64,000 bases of DNA from Herpetosiphon gulosus (GCF_039545135.1 NZ_BAABRU010000008.1:62001-126000); one strand, 5' to 3'. Counted from the first letter of the stretch, positions 44,681 to 53,597 are shown. Translations and numbers: made by a program. Notes: generated from the sequence alone by a model not told the origin.

Positions 44681-45385
44681 TTAGATATGGAGTCCACACT
44701 CGGTTTTGTTGAAGCCAGCCCAGCGCCCGCTGCGTGGGTCACCGTTCACAGGGTGGCTTGTACAAGTGTGACATCCGAGGCTGGTGTAGCCTTGATCCAA
44801 CAATGGGTTATAAGGAACACCATTGGCATGAATGTAGCGCCAAATATCGCGCTCCGTCCATAAGGCTAAGGGGCAAATTTTAACCAATTGATGTTTTTCA
44901 TTCCAAGAAACTACTGGAGTATTTGCCCGTGTGCTGCTTTGGTCGCGCCGCAGCGCAGTTAACCAAGCATCGTAGGGAGCCAGCACATCTTTGAGCGGCT
45001 CGACCTTGCGTAGTTTGCAGCACAAATCGGGGTTGTTGCCCCAAAGTTCGGGGCCGTGGGTGGCGGCTTGTTCAGCCACAGTTTGGCGTGGGCGCGAATA
45101 TTGCACCGTAATGCCATAATGCTTTTCAATTTGCTCAACCAAAGCGTAGGTTTCGCTGAACAGCAAGCCTGTGTCGAGCACCAGCACTGGCAAGTTTGGC
45201 TCAATTTTGAGCGCAATATCGAGCAACACCATGCCAGATGAACCGCCAAACGAACACGTCAGGGCTAGATTAGGAAAATAGTGATCGATAGCCCAACGCA
45301 CAATTGCTTGAGGAGTTTGGCTCGTTAATTGAGTATCGAGTGCTGTCAGAGCCTCACGGCTTGGCAGGGTTGCGTGCATGACCAT
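44681..45385 (-). CDS. cysH: Adenylylsulfate/phosphoadenylylsulfate reductase
   Basis: A 234-residue thiol-dependent reductase making sulfite from APS or PAPS. The PP-loop-like SFGGSSGMVLLDIAL lies near residue 44 and the catalytic cysteine near the C-terminus in KTECGLHI. The two cysteine pairs CCKLRKVEPL (about 122) and CHTCTSHP (about 205) are the [4Fe-4S] ligands of the APS-reductase type, absent from the enterobacterial PAPS type. It is first gene of the sulfate assimilation operon, preceded by a promoter, a SAM-I riboswitch and a terminator ending 1 nt before the ATG region. Confidence 0.94.
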   Translation of the reverse strand: MVMHATLPSREALTALDTQLTSQTPQAIVRWAIDHYFPNLALTCSFGGSSGMVLLDIALKIEPNLPVLVLDTGLLFSETYALVEQIEKHYGITVQYSRPRQTVAEQAATHGPELWGNNPDLCCKLRKVEPLKDVLAPYDAWLTALRRDQSSTRANTPVVSWNEKHQLVKICPLALWTERDIWRYIHANGVPYNPLLDQGYTSLGCHTCTSHPVNGDPRSGRWAGFNKTECGLHI

Positions 45386-45420
45386 AAAAAAAACCTCATC
45401 TGTATATTGGGCAGACGAGG
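45386..45420 (-). terminator. Riboswitch-controlled terminator before cysH
   Basis: A 9-bp stem (minus-strand CCTCGTCTG 45420-45412, CAGATGAGG 45402-45394, one G-U) with a 9-nt loop and eight T (45393-45386). The T-run ends at the cysH start codon, and the only good Shine-Dalgarno (GAGG) is inside the 3' arm. Folding could therefore stop both transcription and translation. Confidence 0.88.
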
Positions 45421-45455
45421 AGTAGGGATCGTGGCATGACTGTCACGGGCTACTG

Positions 45456-45564
45456 CTCATCTGTCAGACATCACTGTCGGAATTAGCACCTTAAACTTAA
45501 CTGATCAGGTTAAGGATGGTTGCTGGGGCTTCGTCGGGCCGATCCCTCCGCCCCTCTGGATGAG
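45456..45564 (-). promoter_or_regulatory. SAM-I (S-box) riboswitch
   Basis: Minus-strand sequence matches the S-box core: P1 CTCATC (45564-45559) with GATGAG (45461-45456), AGAGGGGCGGAGGGATCGGCC in two adjoining parts, GAAGCCCCAGCAACC, then AAGGTGCTAATTCC. SAM binding stabilises P1 and lets the downstream terminator form. The right P1 arm overlaps sequence available for antitermination. It is expected to turn off sulfate assimilation when SAM is plentiful. Confidence 0.93.
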
Positions 45565-45595
45565 TGCAACGGGTTTAGTTTTTTAAGCTGTGAGG

Positions 45596-45624
45596 AATAT
45601 AACATACTTGATAAACAAAGTCAA
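45596..45624 (-). promoter_or_regulatory. Promoter of the riboswitch-led sulfur operon
   Basis: On the minus strand TTGACT (45624-45619), a 17-nt spacer and TATATT (45601-45596) form a near-consensus sigma-70 promoter. It ends about 30 nt before the first riboswitch base. Confidence 0.75.
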
Positions 45625-45770
45625 GAATTATTCTATCGTATTTTAGTCAAGATTTGGAGTATACTTAATTACGGATGAGTTCAACGGGCGATTTAGCCCA
45701 TTCTAATGGTCAATTTTAATTTGCCTAGCTCTCTAGCTAGCAACGATAGCAATCAAGGATAGTTAACTGA

Positions 45771-46313
45771 ATGACTCAACAATATGCTTTGGCGACCCTC
45801 GGCGGGGGCTGTTTTTGGTGCTTAGAAGCGGTCTTTGATGATCTGCAAGGCATCATCAGGGTTGAATCGGGCTATGCTGGCGGCCATGTTGCCAACCCAA
45901 CCTATGAGGAAATTTGCGGCAAAAAAACTGGCCATGCCGAAGTGGTGCGCTTAACCTATGATCCCAGCGTGATTAATTTCAGCCAAATTTTGGATGTCTT
46001 TTTTACCATCCATGATCCAACCACGCTTAATCGGCAAGGCTACGATGTTGGGCCACAATATCGCTCGGCGATCTTTTATCATGATCCTGAGCAAAAAGCG
46101 GTGGCTGAGCAAACGATTGCCGGATTAAATGCCAGCGGTCAATGGTCTGACCCGATTGTGACTGAAGTAACACCAATTAACAATTACTACGAAGCCGAAG
46201 ATTATCACCAAGAATATTTTGCCCATAATCCCTTCCAACCATATTGTATGGCAGTCGTTTCGCCCAAGGTGCAGAAATTTCGCAAGGAATTTAGCAAGCA
46301 GCGGAAATCGTAG
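45771..46313 (+). CDS. msrA: Peptide methionine sulfoxide reductase A
   Basis: A 180-residue enzyme reducing methionine-S-sulfoxide in proteins. The active-site motif GGGCFWCLEAVF (Cys near residue 13) is at the N-terminus, followed by ESGYAGGHVANPTYEEIC and the conserved YDVGPQYRSAIFYHDPEQ. No clear pair of C-terminal recycling cysteines is seen beyond PYCMAVVSPK, where Cys lies near residue 163. AAGGATAG lies upstream of the ATG. It is monocistronic, divergent from the sulfur operon. Confidence 0.95.
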   Translation: MTQQYALATLGGGCFWCLEAVFDDLQGIIRVESGYAGGHVANPTYEEICGKKTGHAEVVRLTYDPSVINFSQILDVFFTIHDPTTLNRQGYDVGPQYRSAIFYHDPEQKAVAEQTIAGLNASGQWSDPIVTEVTPINNYYEAEDYHQEYFAHNPFQPYCMAVVSPKVQKFRKEFSKQRKS

Positions 46314-46451
46314 AATAAGGATGAAGGATGAAATCGTTCGTGGAATTTGTGAAATTCGTGGCTAAAAACGTCTCTTCGCGCTCTTGGCGGTTTCATTCCC
46401 CGTAGGGTTTCTGCCTGCGCTTTGTAGACGACAATCTTGATCCATTATTAA

Positions 46452-46496
46452 ATACAAACAGGGTTGGTATACCCCATATACCAGCCCTGTTTGTAT
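46452..46496. terminator. 20-bp stem bidirectional terminator-like hairpin
   Basis: ATACAAACAGGG plus TTGGTATA (46452-46471) pairs with 46477-46496 over 20 bp, with one wobble and a 5-nt CCCCA loop. The AAACA/TGTTT ends give U-rich tails on both strands. It lies 140 nt after msrA; a short CGTGG...CTCTTGGCGG repeat remnant lies between. Confidence 0.65.
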
Positions 46497-46683
46497 GTTC
46501 CCGACTCTCCCACAAACTAATGCATATGGCTACCTTCTGAGCAGTAGAATACAAGTATTGACGCTATCCGCCTAGATACTTGTCTAGGGTTGTGTTGCCT
46601 TGATTTATAGGAAGCTTGACATTGATGCAAGGGCTTGCTACCATCAAAAAAGTTACTTTCTCCTTGAAAAAGGATATTGTTCT

Positions 46684-47535
46684 ATGACAAACACCAAGGA
46701 TCGTGCCAGTCAAATTAATGCAAGTTTTATTGAGGCTGCCGAAAGTATCCGTATTCAACGCAAACGCCGCTTCGAAGATCAACTTTGGCATACCAAGCAA
46801 AAAAAGCAGGCTAATCCATTTAGTCAACAAGCGATTTGGGCCGAATACCCAACCTATAAACGGCTCTTGGAGCAACGGGCCAAAAATCAAGTAGCTGAAC
46901 ATGTGGTGCGGGGAATTGCGAGCATCTTGGAATGCCCAATTCATGAGCGCAATCATCTATTGCGTAGCGCTGGCTATGCTGAAGATCCAGATATTCTGAG
47001 CGGCGCTGCCCTAACTGCTCAACTGGCGCAATATCAAAGCTTACTAGATATTTTGCTTTATCCAGCCTTTTTAGTCAATCAAGTTTGGGATGTATTAGCG
47101 ATTAACCAATTAATGGAGCCAGTATTTCAGCAATTTTTGGGCATTAGTTTTGATGCAATTCCGCATGCGCATCGCAATATCTTGCATTTAATGTTCGATC
47201 CAGTCAATTATTCGGCTCGCAGGCTTCTAAATAAAGGTGGTTTACAATGGGAGCGCGTTGCCCGCAGTTACGTCTATAGCTTTCAACAAGCCAATCGCAC
47301 ATGTCTGTTTGAACCATGGTATCAGGCAAAAGTGGCTAATTTGATGCAACTCCCCGATTTTGTCACAATTTGGCAGAGCATCGACCCAACTACCAAAGCC
47401 CACGATATGCTGAGCCAAACCCAAACCGATAATTTGGTCTATGGCTTGCGCACGATTTATATTAGCGAATCAGACACCTACACCTACCCACGAATTCATG
47501 CCTATGTCGATGCAATCGGCACTAAACCCGATTAA
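46684..47535 (+). CDS. MmyB-like ligand-binding regulator
   Basis: A 283-residue protein. The N-terminal 90 residues are basic and helical and include VAEHVVRGIASILECPIHERNHLLRSAGY, a truncated XRE-like part. The rest (about 100-270) matches the MmyB-type ligand-binding domain that follows an XRE helix-turn-helix in actinobacterial and chloroflexal regulators (YPAFLVNQVWDVLAINQLMEP, HRNILHLMFDP). A complete XRE recognition helix is not obvious, so DNA binding is uncertain. The start ATG 46684 follows AAGGA; the upstream frame is dismissed as it lacks a ribosome site. Confidence 0.78.
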   Translation: MTNTKDRASQINASFIEAAESIRIQRKRRFEDQLWHTKQKKQANPFSQQAIWAEYPTYKRLLEQRAKNQVAEHVVRGIASILECPIHERNHLLRSAGYAEDPDILSGAALTAQLAQYQSLLDILLYPAFLVNQVWDVLAINQLMEPVFQQFLGISFDAIPHAHRNILHLMFDPVNYSARRLLNKGGLQWERVARSYVYSFQQANRTCLFEPWYQAKVANLMQLPDFVTIWQSIDPTTKAHDMLSQTQTDNLVYGLRTIYISESDTYTYPRIHAYVDAIGTKPD

Positions 47536-47580
47536 TCTTAAACATCTCCTTGATTTGAAAAATATACATATATAGATTAA

Positions 47581-47586
47581 TATAAT
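47581..47586 (+). promoter_or_regulatory. Promoter -10 box of the secreted protein gene
   Basis: A consensus TATAAT preceded by an A/T-rich stretch, 34 nt upstream of the chosen ATG. No good -35 box is seen at the standard distance. Confidence 0.45.
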
Positions 47587-47619
47587 ACCGTGAATTGTGT
47601 TAGTTATTTGGAGGTTCAA

Positions 47620-48087
47620 ATGCCATATCGTCGGGTCAGCCGGTGGCTTTGTTTGGGTTTATTGCTCTTTAGTAGTATGTTAGTACCATCCTCCACTATT
47701 TTTGCTAATGATCCAAATGAAATTGCCGAAGAGGATATAATTCCAGATGCATCGAGTGCTTGTCCGGTTACCAAAAGCATCGATATAGCAATGTATCGTA
47801 ATACACCAACTGAACAGTATTGGAGTTCTGATGATATTTATACGGTTGGTTGTTTAAAAAATTCGGCAATTAAAGTTAAACCTCCTTATTGTATGTCAAT
47901 TAGGGTCCGTTTGTTGACCAAGAACATTGAGCCACCACAAACGGTTTACCTAACAGATTGGCAACGAATCTGTCCAAATAATAAATTCATCAAGGTTGCT
48001 ACCAATATTTTGCCTACCACTCGTTATAGACTTGAAGTTCCTTATTTTAACTATTGGCCAATCTATGACTTACCCGTAAGAGATTAA
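47620..48087 (+). CDS. Secreted hypothetical protein with four cysteines
   Basis: A 155-residue protein beginning with a clear signal peptide (basic MPYRRVSRW, hydrophobic LCLGLLLFSSMLVPSS, likely cleavage after TIFA). The mature part has four cysteines (SSACPVTK, TVGCLKN, PPYCMSIR, QRICPNN) that could form two disulfides, and is rich in Pro, Tyr and Asn. No family is recognised. ATG 47620 follows TTGGAGG at 6 nt. A strong terminator follows the stop. The codon composition is more A/T-rich than neighbouring genes. Confidence 0.7.
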   Translation: MPYRRVSRWLCLGLLLFSSMLVPSSTIFANDPNEIAEEDIIPDASSACPVTKSIDIAMYRNTPTEQYWSSDDIYTVGCLKNSAIKVKPPYCMSIRVRLLTKNIEPPQTVYLTDWQRICPNNKFIKVATNILPTTRYRLEVPYFNYWPIYDLPVRD

Positions 48088-48100
48088 CATACGTAATAGA

Positions 48101-48143
48101 GAAAGCTCCTCATCATTGTAAATGAGGCGCTTTCTTTATTTTT
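48101..48143 (+). terminator. Terminator after the secreted protein gene
   Basis: The hairpin GAAAGC..CCTCAT (48101-48113) with ATGAGG..GCTTTC (48122-48134), interrupted by single mismatches, is followed by TTTATTTTT. It separates convergent genes. Confidence 0.85.
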
Positions 48144-48146
48144 AAT

Positions 48147-49781
48147 TTAAGGCTGATAGGTTACGGTGAGCACTGGACGATAACTAGTTAGCATTGCCTC
48201 GCCGCCAGCAATTCGTAAATAATCGGCTTGAACATTGCCATTGGTCAGATTTTCAAAGCGTAGCCGAATTTGCGTCCGACCTTGTTTGTTGATTGCGTTT
48301 AATCCTGCTGCACTAGCAGTACCATTGAGTCCATTAGGGGTTTGCTGAAAGCTCATAGAATTGTTGGCGGTGGTGGCCGCAGCAAAGTCACTTAATTCAA
48401 GATAACATGTCAAATTCAAACAACCGCGATTTAGGTCACCAACCAAAGCTCCTAGCCCTGTCCAAGGTGTGCCGATCGCACTTTGCTCATACGCCAAGGT
48501 CAAGTTTACGCTGGTAATCGTCGCTCCATCGGGAATCGCCGAGGTATCAAATGAGAGCATCCCGCGCAGGCTAGTGCTGCCACTATCGCCAACATACATA
48601 CTTGGAATTAATATATAACCTCCCAAGCTGGTTTGGGCAACTAGGCCATCTTCCAAACCCCACGACGGAAACTGCAAATTTTGACCATTGCTAGGCGTTG
48701 GGCTGGGAACAAGAGGTGTTGCTGTCGGATTAATCGGCGTTGCTGTTGGCGGAACGCTGGTCACGCTTGGTGCTGGCGTAACGGTTGGGGTTGGGTTAGC
48801 TGCGGTTTGGCTAAAAAAACGCCAAAATTCATTGGTTGCTTTTGGTCCTTGGGGGTCGGTGTACGAGCCAGCGCTGCTGCCACCCGACCAGGCATGACCC
48901 ATTCCGTTGACTGCCCAATGCTCAATAATTGGTTGATTAAGCGCATTATTGTAGATTGTGCGCGTGTAGCTTCGACCACCAGGCACAGTGCCCGCAATGG
49001 TCTGATCAACCGTGGCATCGACCGAATTATTGCGTTGGGTATCATCAAGATAATCATTGGTTGTAAGCCATTGCTGCACAACTTGTTGACCGTTGATCGG
49101 CGTAACGACACTGTCTGCCGTGCCATGAACCACTATCACCCGCACCAAATTCGAGCGTGCGCTAATTGCTTGATAGGCTGCCAAACCTTGTGATTCGGGG
49201 TTGGGGCCGCCCGATTGCATGGCCGTCGAAACGTTCAGCACACTCGTAGCAGCCTTATATTCCAAGCCGCCAACCACGCCAATTGCCGAAAAAATATCGG
49301 GATAGGTCGCGCCCATGATCACGCTCATCGCCGCGCCAGCCGAAATTCCTGTAATATAGCGCCGACTTGGATCAACGTTATAACTCGCTTGAATTGTGCT
49401 AACCATTGCGGCGATGATGCTTGGCTCGCCAGTTCCTCGCGCTTGGTGCTGTGAATCCCACCATTGCCAGCAACGATTGGTATTGCTGCTGGTTGGTTGC
49501 TCAGGGTAGAGCACCAAAAATGTCTGGCTATCAGCCAAGGCATTAATTTCAGTGCCACGGGCAAAATCATCGGGCGTTTGGGTACAACCATGCAGCATCA
49601 CCACCAAGGCTGTGGGAGTTGTCGCCGAATAATTGGTAGGAACCCATAATTTGTAGTTGCGTGAGCCAGCACTTGTTGTAACCGACCCTGTAACCCATTG
49701 ACCAGCACTAGCCGCCTGCGGACTCCAAAAACTTGCCAAAAGACCAAGTAAGAGTAGAACGATCAGCCATCCTCGTTTCAT
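48147..49781 (-). CDS. Secreted PHB-depolymerase-type esterase with C-terminal accessory domain
   Basis: A 544-residue secreted hydrolase. A signal peptide (MKRGWLIVLLLLGLLASF) precedes an alpha/beta hydrolase of the poly(3-hydroxybutyrate) depolymerase / feruloyl esterase family. The oxyanion motif is LHGCTQTPDDFARGT, the lipase box GISAGAAMS (serine near residue 147), the aspartate in VVHGTADSVVTP and the histidine in MGHAWSGG. A Pro/Thr-rich linker (about 325-370) joins a beta-sandwich of about 170 residues resembling a DNRLRE/CBM-like domain. It may cut extracellular polyesters or acetylated polysaccharides. ATG 49781 has AAAGGAG. Confidence 0.9.
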   Translation of the reverse strand: MKRGWLIVLLLLGLLASFWSPQAASAGQWVTGSVTTSAGSRNYKLWVPTNYSATTPTALVVMLHGCTQTPDDFARGTEINALADSQTFLVLYPEQPTSSNTNRCWQWWDSQHQARGTGEPSIIAAMVSTIQASYNVDPSRRYITGISAGAAMSVIMGATYPDIFSAIGVVGGLEYKAATSVLNVSTAMQSGGPNPESQGLAAYQAISARSNLVRVIVVHGTADSVVTPINGQQVVQQWLTTNDYLDDTQRNNSVDATVDQTIAGTVPGGRSYTRTIYNNALNQPIIEHWAVNGMGHAWSGGSSAGSYTDPQGPKATNEFWRFFSQTAANPTPTVTPAPSVTSVPPTATPINPTATPLVPSPTPSNGQNLQFPSWGLEDGLVAQTSLGGYILIPSMYVGDSGSTSLRGMLSFDTSAIPDGATITSVNLTLAYEQSAIGTPWTGLGALVGDLNRGCLNLTCYLELSDFAAATTANNSMSFQQTPNGLNGTASAAGLNAINKQGRTQIRLRFENLTNGNVQADYLRIAGGEAMLTSYRPVLTVTYQP

Positions 49782-49856
49782 GAGCAATCTCCTTTGATTG
49801 AAACTAGTTGGGCGCTGTGGGCAATGGGGCAGGAAGGAGTTTAAGCATAACAGCAA

Positions 49857-50079
49857 GCAGTTACAACTGAGTTACACCTGTTGGGGAGCGGGAGTAGAGG
49901 CCAGTGGTCAGGGGTTAGGGTTCAGGAACCTGAGATAGCATAGCGGTCGGGATGAAAAGGATAATTGGTGAAATTCGTGTAATTCGTGGCTAAAAATCAG
50001 CCTTCGCGCTCTTCGCATCCTTCGTGGTTTCGGCTTTCAAACTTTTCATAGATTATCTAAATACACTAAATTTTCTGCT
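49857..50079. repeat. Dispersed repeats upstream of the glyoxylate operon
   Basis: It contains GGGGTTAGGGTTCAGG, GTGAAATTCGTGTAATTCGTGGCTAAAAATC and CTTCGCGCTCTTCGCATCCTTCGTGG runs (about 49905-50030). No gene is seen. Confidence 0.7.
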
Positions 50080-50141
50080 AGCGAATATTCGCTTGACAGC
50101 TAGAAGACATTGTGATATTCTTCATTCAGTGAATATTCGCT
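50080..50141 (+). promoter_or_regulatory. aceBA promoter flanked by twin palindromic operators
   Basis: A promoter TTGACA (50093-50098), 17-nt spacer and TATTCT (50116-50121). AGCGAATATTCGCT (50080-50093), a perfect 14-bp palindrome, overlaps the -35 edge. AGTGAATATTCGCT (50128-50141), one base different, covers the expected start point. The centres are 48 bp apart. Two operators bracketing the core promoter indicate tight repression, possibly with looping, of the glyoxylate shunt genes. Confidence 0.8.
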
Positions 50142-50232
50142 GGATGTAAAAAATTATCTAGTAAGCCTGTTTTTACCAGAATCCATGCACCAATCCTACG
50201 TCGATGGTGACGCACCGGAAAGGAACGCCCGC

Positions 50233-51825
50233 ATGACCGATCGGCAACATGGCGTGAAAATCAACGCCCCTATCACCCCCGCTGCGGCGGAATTGTTGAC
50301 GGAACCAGCTCTACACTTCTTAGCTGCCTTGCATCGCACCTTTGACCAAACTCGCCGCGACTTATTGCTCGGACGAGTGGAACGCCAAAGCCGGCTTGAT
50401 GCAGGCGAAACCCCTGATTTTCTCGCTGAAACTGCCCATATTCGTGCTAGCGACTGGCAAATTGCGCCCATCCCCGATGAGATTCGTAATCGTCGCGTGG
50501 AAATTACTGGGCCAATCGATCGCAAAATGATCATCAATGCACTCAACTCTGGAGCCAATGTCTTCATGGCCGACTGTGAAGATGCGACCACTCCAAGCTG
50601 GGATAACCTGGTCAGCGGCCAATTGAACTTGCGCGATGCGGTCAATCGGACGATTAGCTTCACCAACGAAGCTGGCAAGGCCTATCGTTTAAACGAACAG
50701 GTGGCAGTGTTGTTTGTGCGGCCTCGCGGTTGGCACTTGCTCGAAAAACATGTCACGGTTGATGGCGAACCCTTGGCTGGTGGTTTGTTCGACTTTGGCT
50801 TGTATTTATTCCACAATGCCAAAACCTTGCTCGAACGTGGCTCTGCTCCTTACTTCTATCTGCCAAAACTCGAAAGCCATCGTGAAGCCCGTTTGTGGAA
50901 TGATGTGTTCGTGTTTGCCCAAAAGCAGCTCGGCTTGCCCCATGGCTCGATCAAGGCAACTGTCTTGATTGAAACAATTTTGGCAGCTTTCGAGATGGAC
51001 GAAATTCTGTATGAATTGCGCGACCATTCGGCTGGCCTAAACTGTGGCCGCTGGGATTACATCTTCAGCTGCATCAAGAAATTTGCCAAATTACAACATT
51101 TTGTGCTGGCTGATCGGGCTTTGGTAACGATGACCTCACGCTTTATGCGCTCATATTCATTGCTGGCGATCAAAACCTGCCATCGCCGTGGCGCTCACGC
51201 GATGGGTGGGATGGCTGCTCAAATTCCAATCAAGCACGATGCTCAAGCCAATGCTGAAGCCCTCGCTAAAGTGCAAGCCGATAAAGAGCGTGAAGCCCGC
51301 GACGGTCACGACGGTACTTGGGTCGCTCACCCAGGTTTGGTTCCTTTGGCCAAGGCTGCCTTTGATGCCTTGATGCCTGAAGCTAACCAAATTGGCAAGC
51401 AACTTGAGGTTGAAATTACTGCCGATGATTTGCTGCGCTTCGAGCCATCAGCGCCGATTACCGAGCAAGGCTTGCGCAAAAATATCAGCGTTGGCATCCA
51501 ATATATCGAAGCCTGGCTTGGTGGTTTAGGCTGCGTGCCGCTCTACAACTTGATGGAAGATGCAGCGACTGCTGAAATCTCCCGTGCTCAAGTTTGGCAA
51601 TGGGTGCATCAACCCAATGGCATCACCGAGGATTTTCGCAAAATCACCCTCGATTGGGTGCGCAAGTTGATCGTCGAAGAACTGGCCAATATCGAACAAG
51701 AAGTTGGCGCAGAACGCTATCGCAACGGTCATTATGATCGGGCTAGCCAATTGTTTGATCAACTGGTTGCTAACCCAAACTTTACCGAATTTCTCACGCT
51801 TCCCGCTTACGAACAAATCGATTAA
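50233..51825 (+). CDS. aceB: Malate synthase A
   Basis: A 530-residue enzyme condensing glyoxylate and acetyl-CoA to malate. Length matches the A isoform. Conserved parts are the N-terminal LLTEPALHFLAALHRTF, GPIDRKMIINALNSGANVF with MADCEDATTPSW, LYLPKLESHREARLWND and GRWDYIFSCIKKF. The C-terminal catalytic aspartate lies in EDAATAEISRAQVWQW. ATG 50233 follows AAAGGAACG. It is followed 168 nt later by isocitrate lyase in the same direction. The operator-flanked promoter controls both. Confidence 0.97.
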   Translation: MTDRQHGVKINAPITPAAAELLTEPALHFLAALHRTFDQTRRDLLLGRVERQSRLDAGETPDFLAETAHIRASDWQIAPIPDEIRNRRVEITGPIDRKMIINALNSGANVFMADCEDATTPSWDNLVSGQLNLRDAVNRTISFTNEAGKAYRLNEQVAVLFVRPRGWHLLEKHVTVDGEPLAGGLFDFGLYLFHNAKTLLERGSAPYFYLPKLESHREARLWNDVFVFAQKQLGLPHGSIKATVLIETILAAFEMDEILYELRDHSAGLNCGRWDYIFSCIKKFAKLQHFVLADRALVTMTSRFMRSYSLLAIKTCHRRGAHAMGGMAAQIPIKHDAQANAEALAKVQADKEREARDGHDGTWVAHPGLVPLAKAAFDALMPEANQIGKQLEVEITADDLLRFEPSAPITEQGLRKNISVGIQYIEAWLGGLGCVPLYNLMEDAATAEISRAQVWQWVHQPNGITEDFRKITLDWVRKLIVEELANIEQEVGAERYRNGHYDRASQLFDQLVANPNFTEFLTLPAYEQID

Positions 51826-51993
51826 ATGAATTAATTGGCAGCTTGCAGGCGCTGGCATCAAACAACAATGACCAAAACCTGCAATCCTACGCTGGGATAG
51901 ATTCTTGATTTTCATTACCTTGGCGACGTTGCCCAAGCGCTTTGAGCGATTGTAATGAATAGCCACTATTGTAATTTGACAAAGGAGTCAGCC

Positions 51994-53286
51994 ATGAACA
52001 CCACGAACGGTATCTCAACAACAGAACTGGAACGGGGTTGGGCAACGGACGCACGTTGGCAGGGGATTCAGCGCGATTACACAGCCGAAGATGTTGTGCG
52101 CTTGCGCGGTTCAGTCATTATTGAGCAAACTTTAGCTCGCATGGGTGCTGAACGCTTGTGGGATCTCTTACACAGCGAAGATTACGTGCATGCGTTGGGT
52201 GCGCTGACTGGTAATCAAGCGATGCAGATGGTCAAAGCTGGCTTGAAGGCGATTTACTTGAGTGGCTGGCAGGTGGCCGCCGATGCCAATATGGCTGGGC
52301 AAATGTATCCCGATCAAAGCTTGTATCCCGCTAACAGTGTGCCCCAAGTCGTCAAGCGCATCAACCAAACCTTGCAACGCTGCGACCAAATTTATCATTC
52401 AGAAGCAAAAGATGGCACGTACTGGTTTGCGCCAATTGTTGCCGATGCTGAAGCTGGCTTTGGTGGCCCACTGAATGCCTTTGAAATGATGAAGGCCATG
52501 ATCGAAGCTGGCGCGGCTGGGGTGCACTTTGAAGATCAATTATCATCAGAAAAGAAATGTGGCCACTTGGGCGGCAAAGTCTTGATCCCAACCAGCCACT
52601 TTATTCGCACGCTGCAAGCTGCCCGCTTGGCCGCCGACGTGATGGACGTACCAACTTTGGTCGTCGCTCGTACCGATGCCAATGGTGCATACCTCTTGAC
52701 CAGCGACGTTGATCCACGTGACCGCGAGTTTTGTACAGGCGAACGCACCCCCGAAGGCTTCTTCTGTATTCGCGGTGGGATCGATTCAGCAATTGCCCGT
52801 GGCTTGGCCTATGCTCCATATGCCGACTTGATCTGGTGTGAAACCTCAACCCCAGATTTGGAAGAAGCGCGGAAATTTGCTGAAGCGATCCATGCTCAAT
52901 ATCCAGGCAAATTGTTGGCCTACAACTGCTCGCCATCGTTCAACTGGAAGCGCAACTTGGATGATGCCACGATTGCTAAGTTCCAAAGTGAACTTGGTGC
53001 GATGGGTTACAAGTTCCAATTCATCACCTTGGCTGGCTTCCACGCCTTGAACTACAGCATGTTCGATTTGGCAACAGGCTATCGCGACCAAGGCATGAGC
53101 GCCTATGTCCAATTGCAACAAGCTGAATTCAACCGCGAAAGCGAAGGCTATACCGCCGTCAAGCACCAACGCGAAGTTGGCACTGGCTACTTCGATTTGG
53201 TAGCTCAAGCAGTTTCAGGTGGGATGTCATCGACCACCGCTTTGAGCGGCTCGACCGAGCACGAACAATTTGTTGGAGCCCATTAG
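51994..53286 (+). CDS. aceA: Isocitrate lyase
   Basis: A 430-residue enzyme splitting isocitrate to glyoxylate and succinate. The active-site motif [14 protein letters not shown] (catalytic cysteine near residue 189) and [33 protein letters not shown] (in two parts) are intact. The loop [11 protein letters not shown] provides the substrate contacts. ATG 51994 has AAAGGAG. With aceB it forms the glyoxylate bypass for growth on acetate or fatty acids, consistent with the beta-oxidation genes at the left end of the window. Confidence 0.97.
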   Translation: MNTTNGISTTELERGWATDARWQGIQRDYTAEDVVRLRGSVIIEQTLARMGAERLWDLLHSEDYVHALGALTGNQAMQMVKAGLKAIYLSGWQVAADANMAGQMYPDQSLYPANSVPQVVKRINQTLQRCDQIYHSEAKDGTYWFAPIVADAEAGFGGPLNAFEMMKAMIEAGAAGVHFEDQLSSEKKCGHLGGKVLIPTSHFIRTLQAARLAADVMDVPTLVVARTDANGAYLLTSDVDPRDREFCTGERTPEGFFCIRGGIDSAIARGLAYAPYADLIWCETSTPDLEEARKFAEAIHAQYPGKLLAYNCSPSFNWKRNLDDATIAKFQSELGAMGYKFQFITLAGFHALNYSMFDLATGYRDQGMSAYVQLQQAEFNRESEGYTAVKHQREVGTGYFDLVAQAVSGGMSSTTALSGSTEHEQFVGAH

Positions 53287-53480
53287 AAAGTATGAGGGAA
53301 GAGGGATGAAGGATGAATAGTAGGATTTAGGGGTTGGGAATAGAACATAGAACATAGATGGCTTTTGGCTGAAGGCTATGGGCTATCGGAACATTTTGTG
53401 GTATTGCAATAATTCCGATAGCCTAGCGCCTATAGCCAAACTGACCCCTGATCCCTAGCCCCTGAATCCTACTCGATCTG
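53287..53480. repeat. Dispersed repeats after aceA
   Basis: ATGAAGG units (53303-53320), GAACATAGAACATAG (53344-53358), an inverted GGCTATGGGCTATCGGAA..TTCCGATAGCCTAGC pair (about 53374-53428) and CTGATCCCTAGCCCCTGA (53446-53463). No gene is seen. Confidence 0.7.
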
Positions 53481-53578
53481 CGACTATTGCGAAGCCAGTG
53501 AGCCGGCTTTGCGATGGTAAACACCCTGCATTGCTCGCACCGCGCCGATCCCTCCCTGATCGCGGTGCGAGCTTTTTT
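53478..53578 (+). ncRNA. Candidate small RNA or shikimate kinase leader
   Basis: Two successive hairpins: an imperfect ATTGCGAAGCC/GGCTTTGCGAT stem (about 53486-53518), then a perfect 12-bp GCTCGCACCGCG/CGCGGTGCGAGC stem (53533-53544, 53561-53572) with six T. The second is a strong terminator. It lies 250 nt after aceA, and a TATAAT follows it at 53598, so it ends a separate transcript, either a small RNA or aceA read-through. Confidence 0.45.
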
Positions 53579-53597
53579 GTGTTTACGCTGCTTAGCG

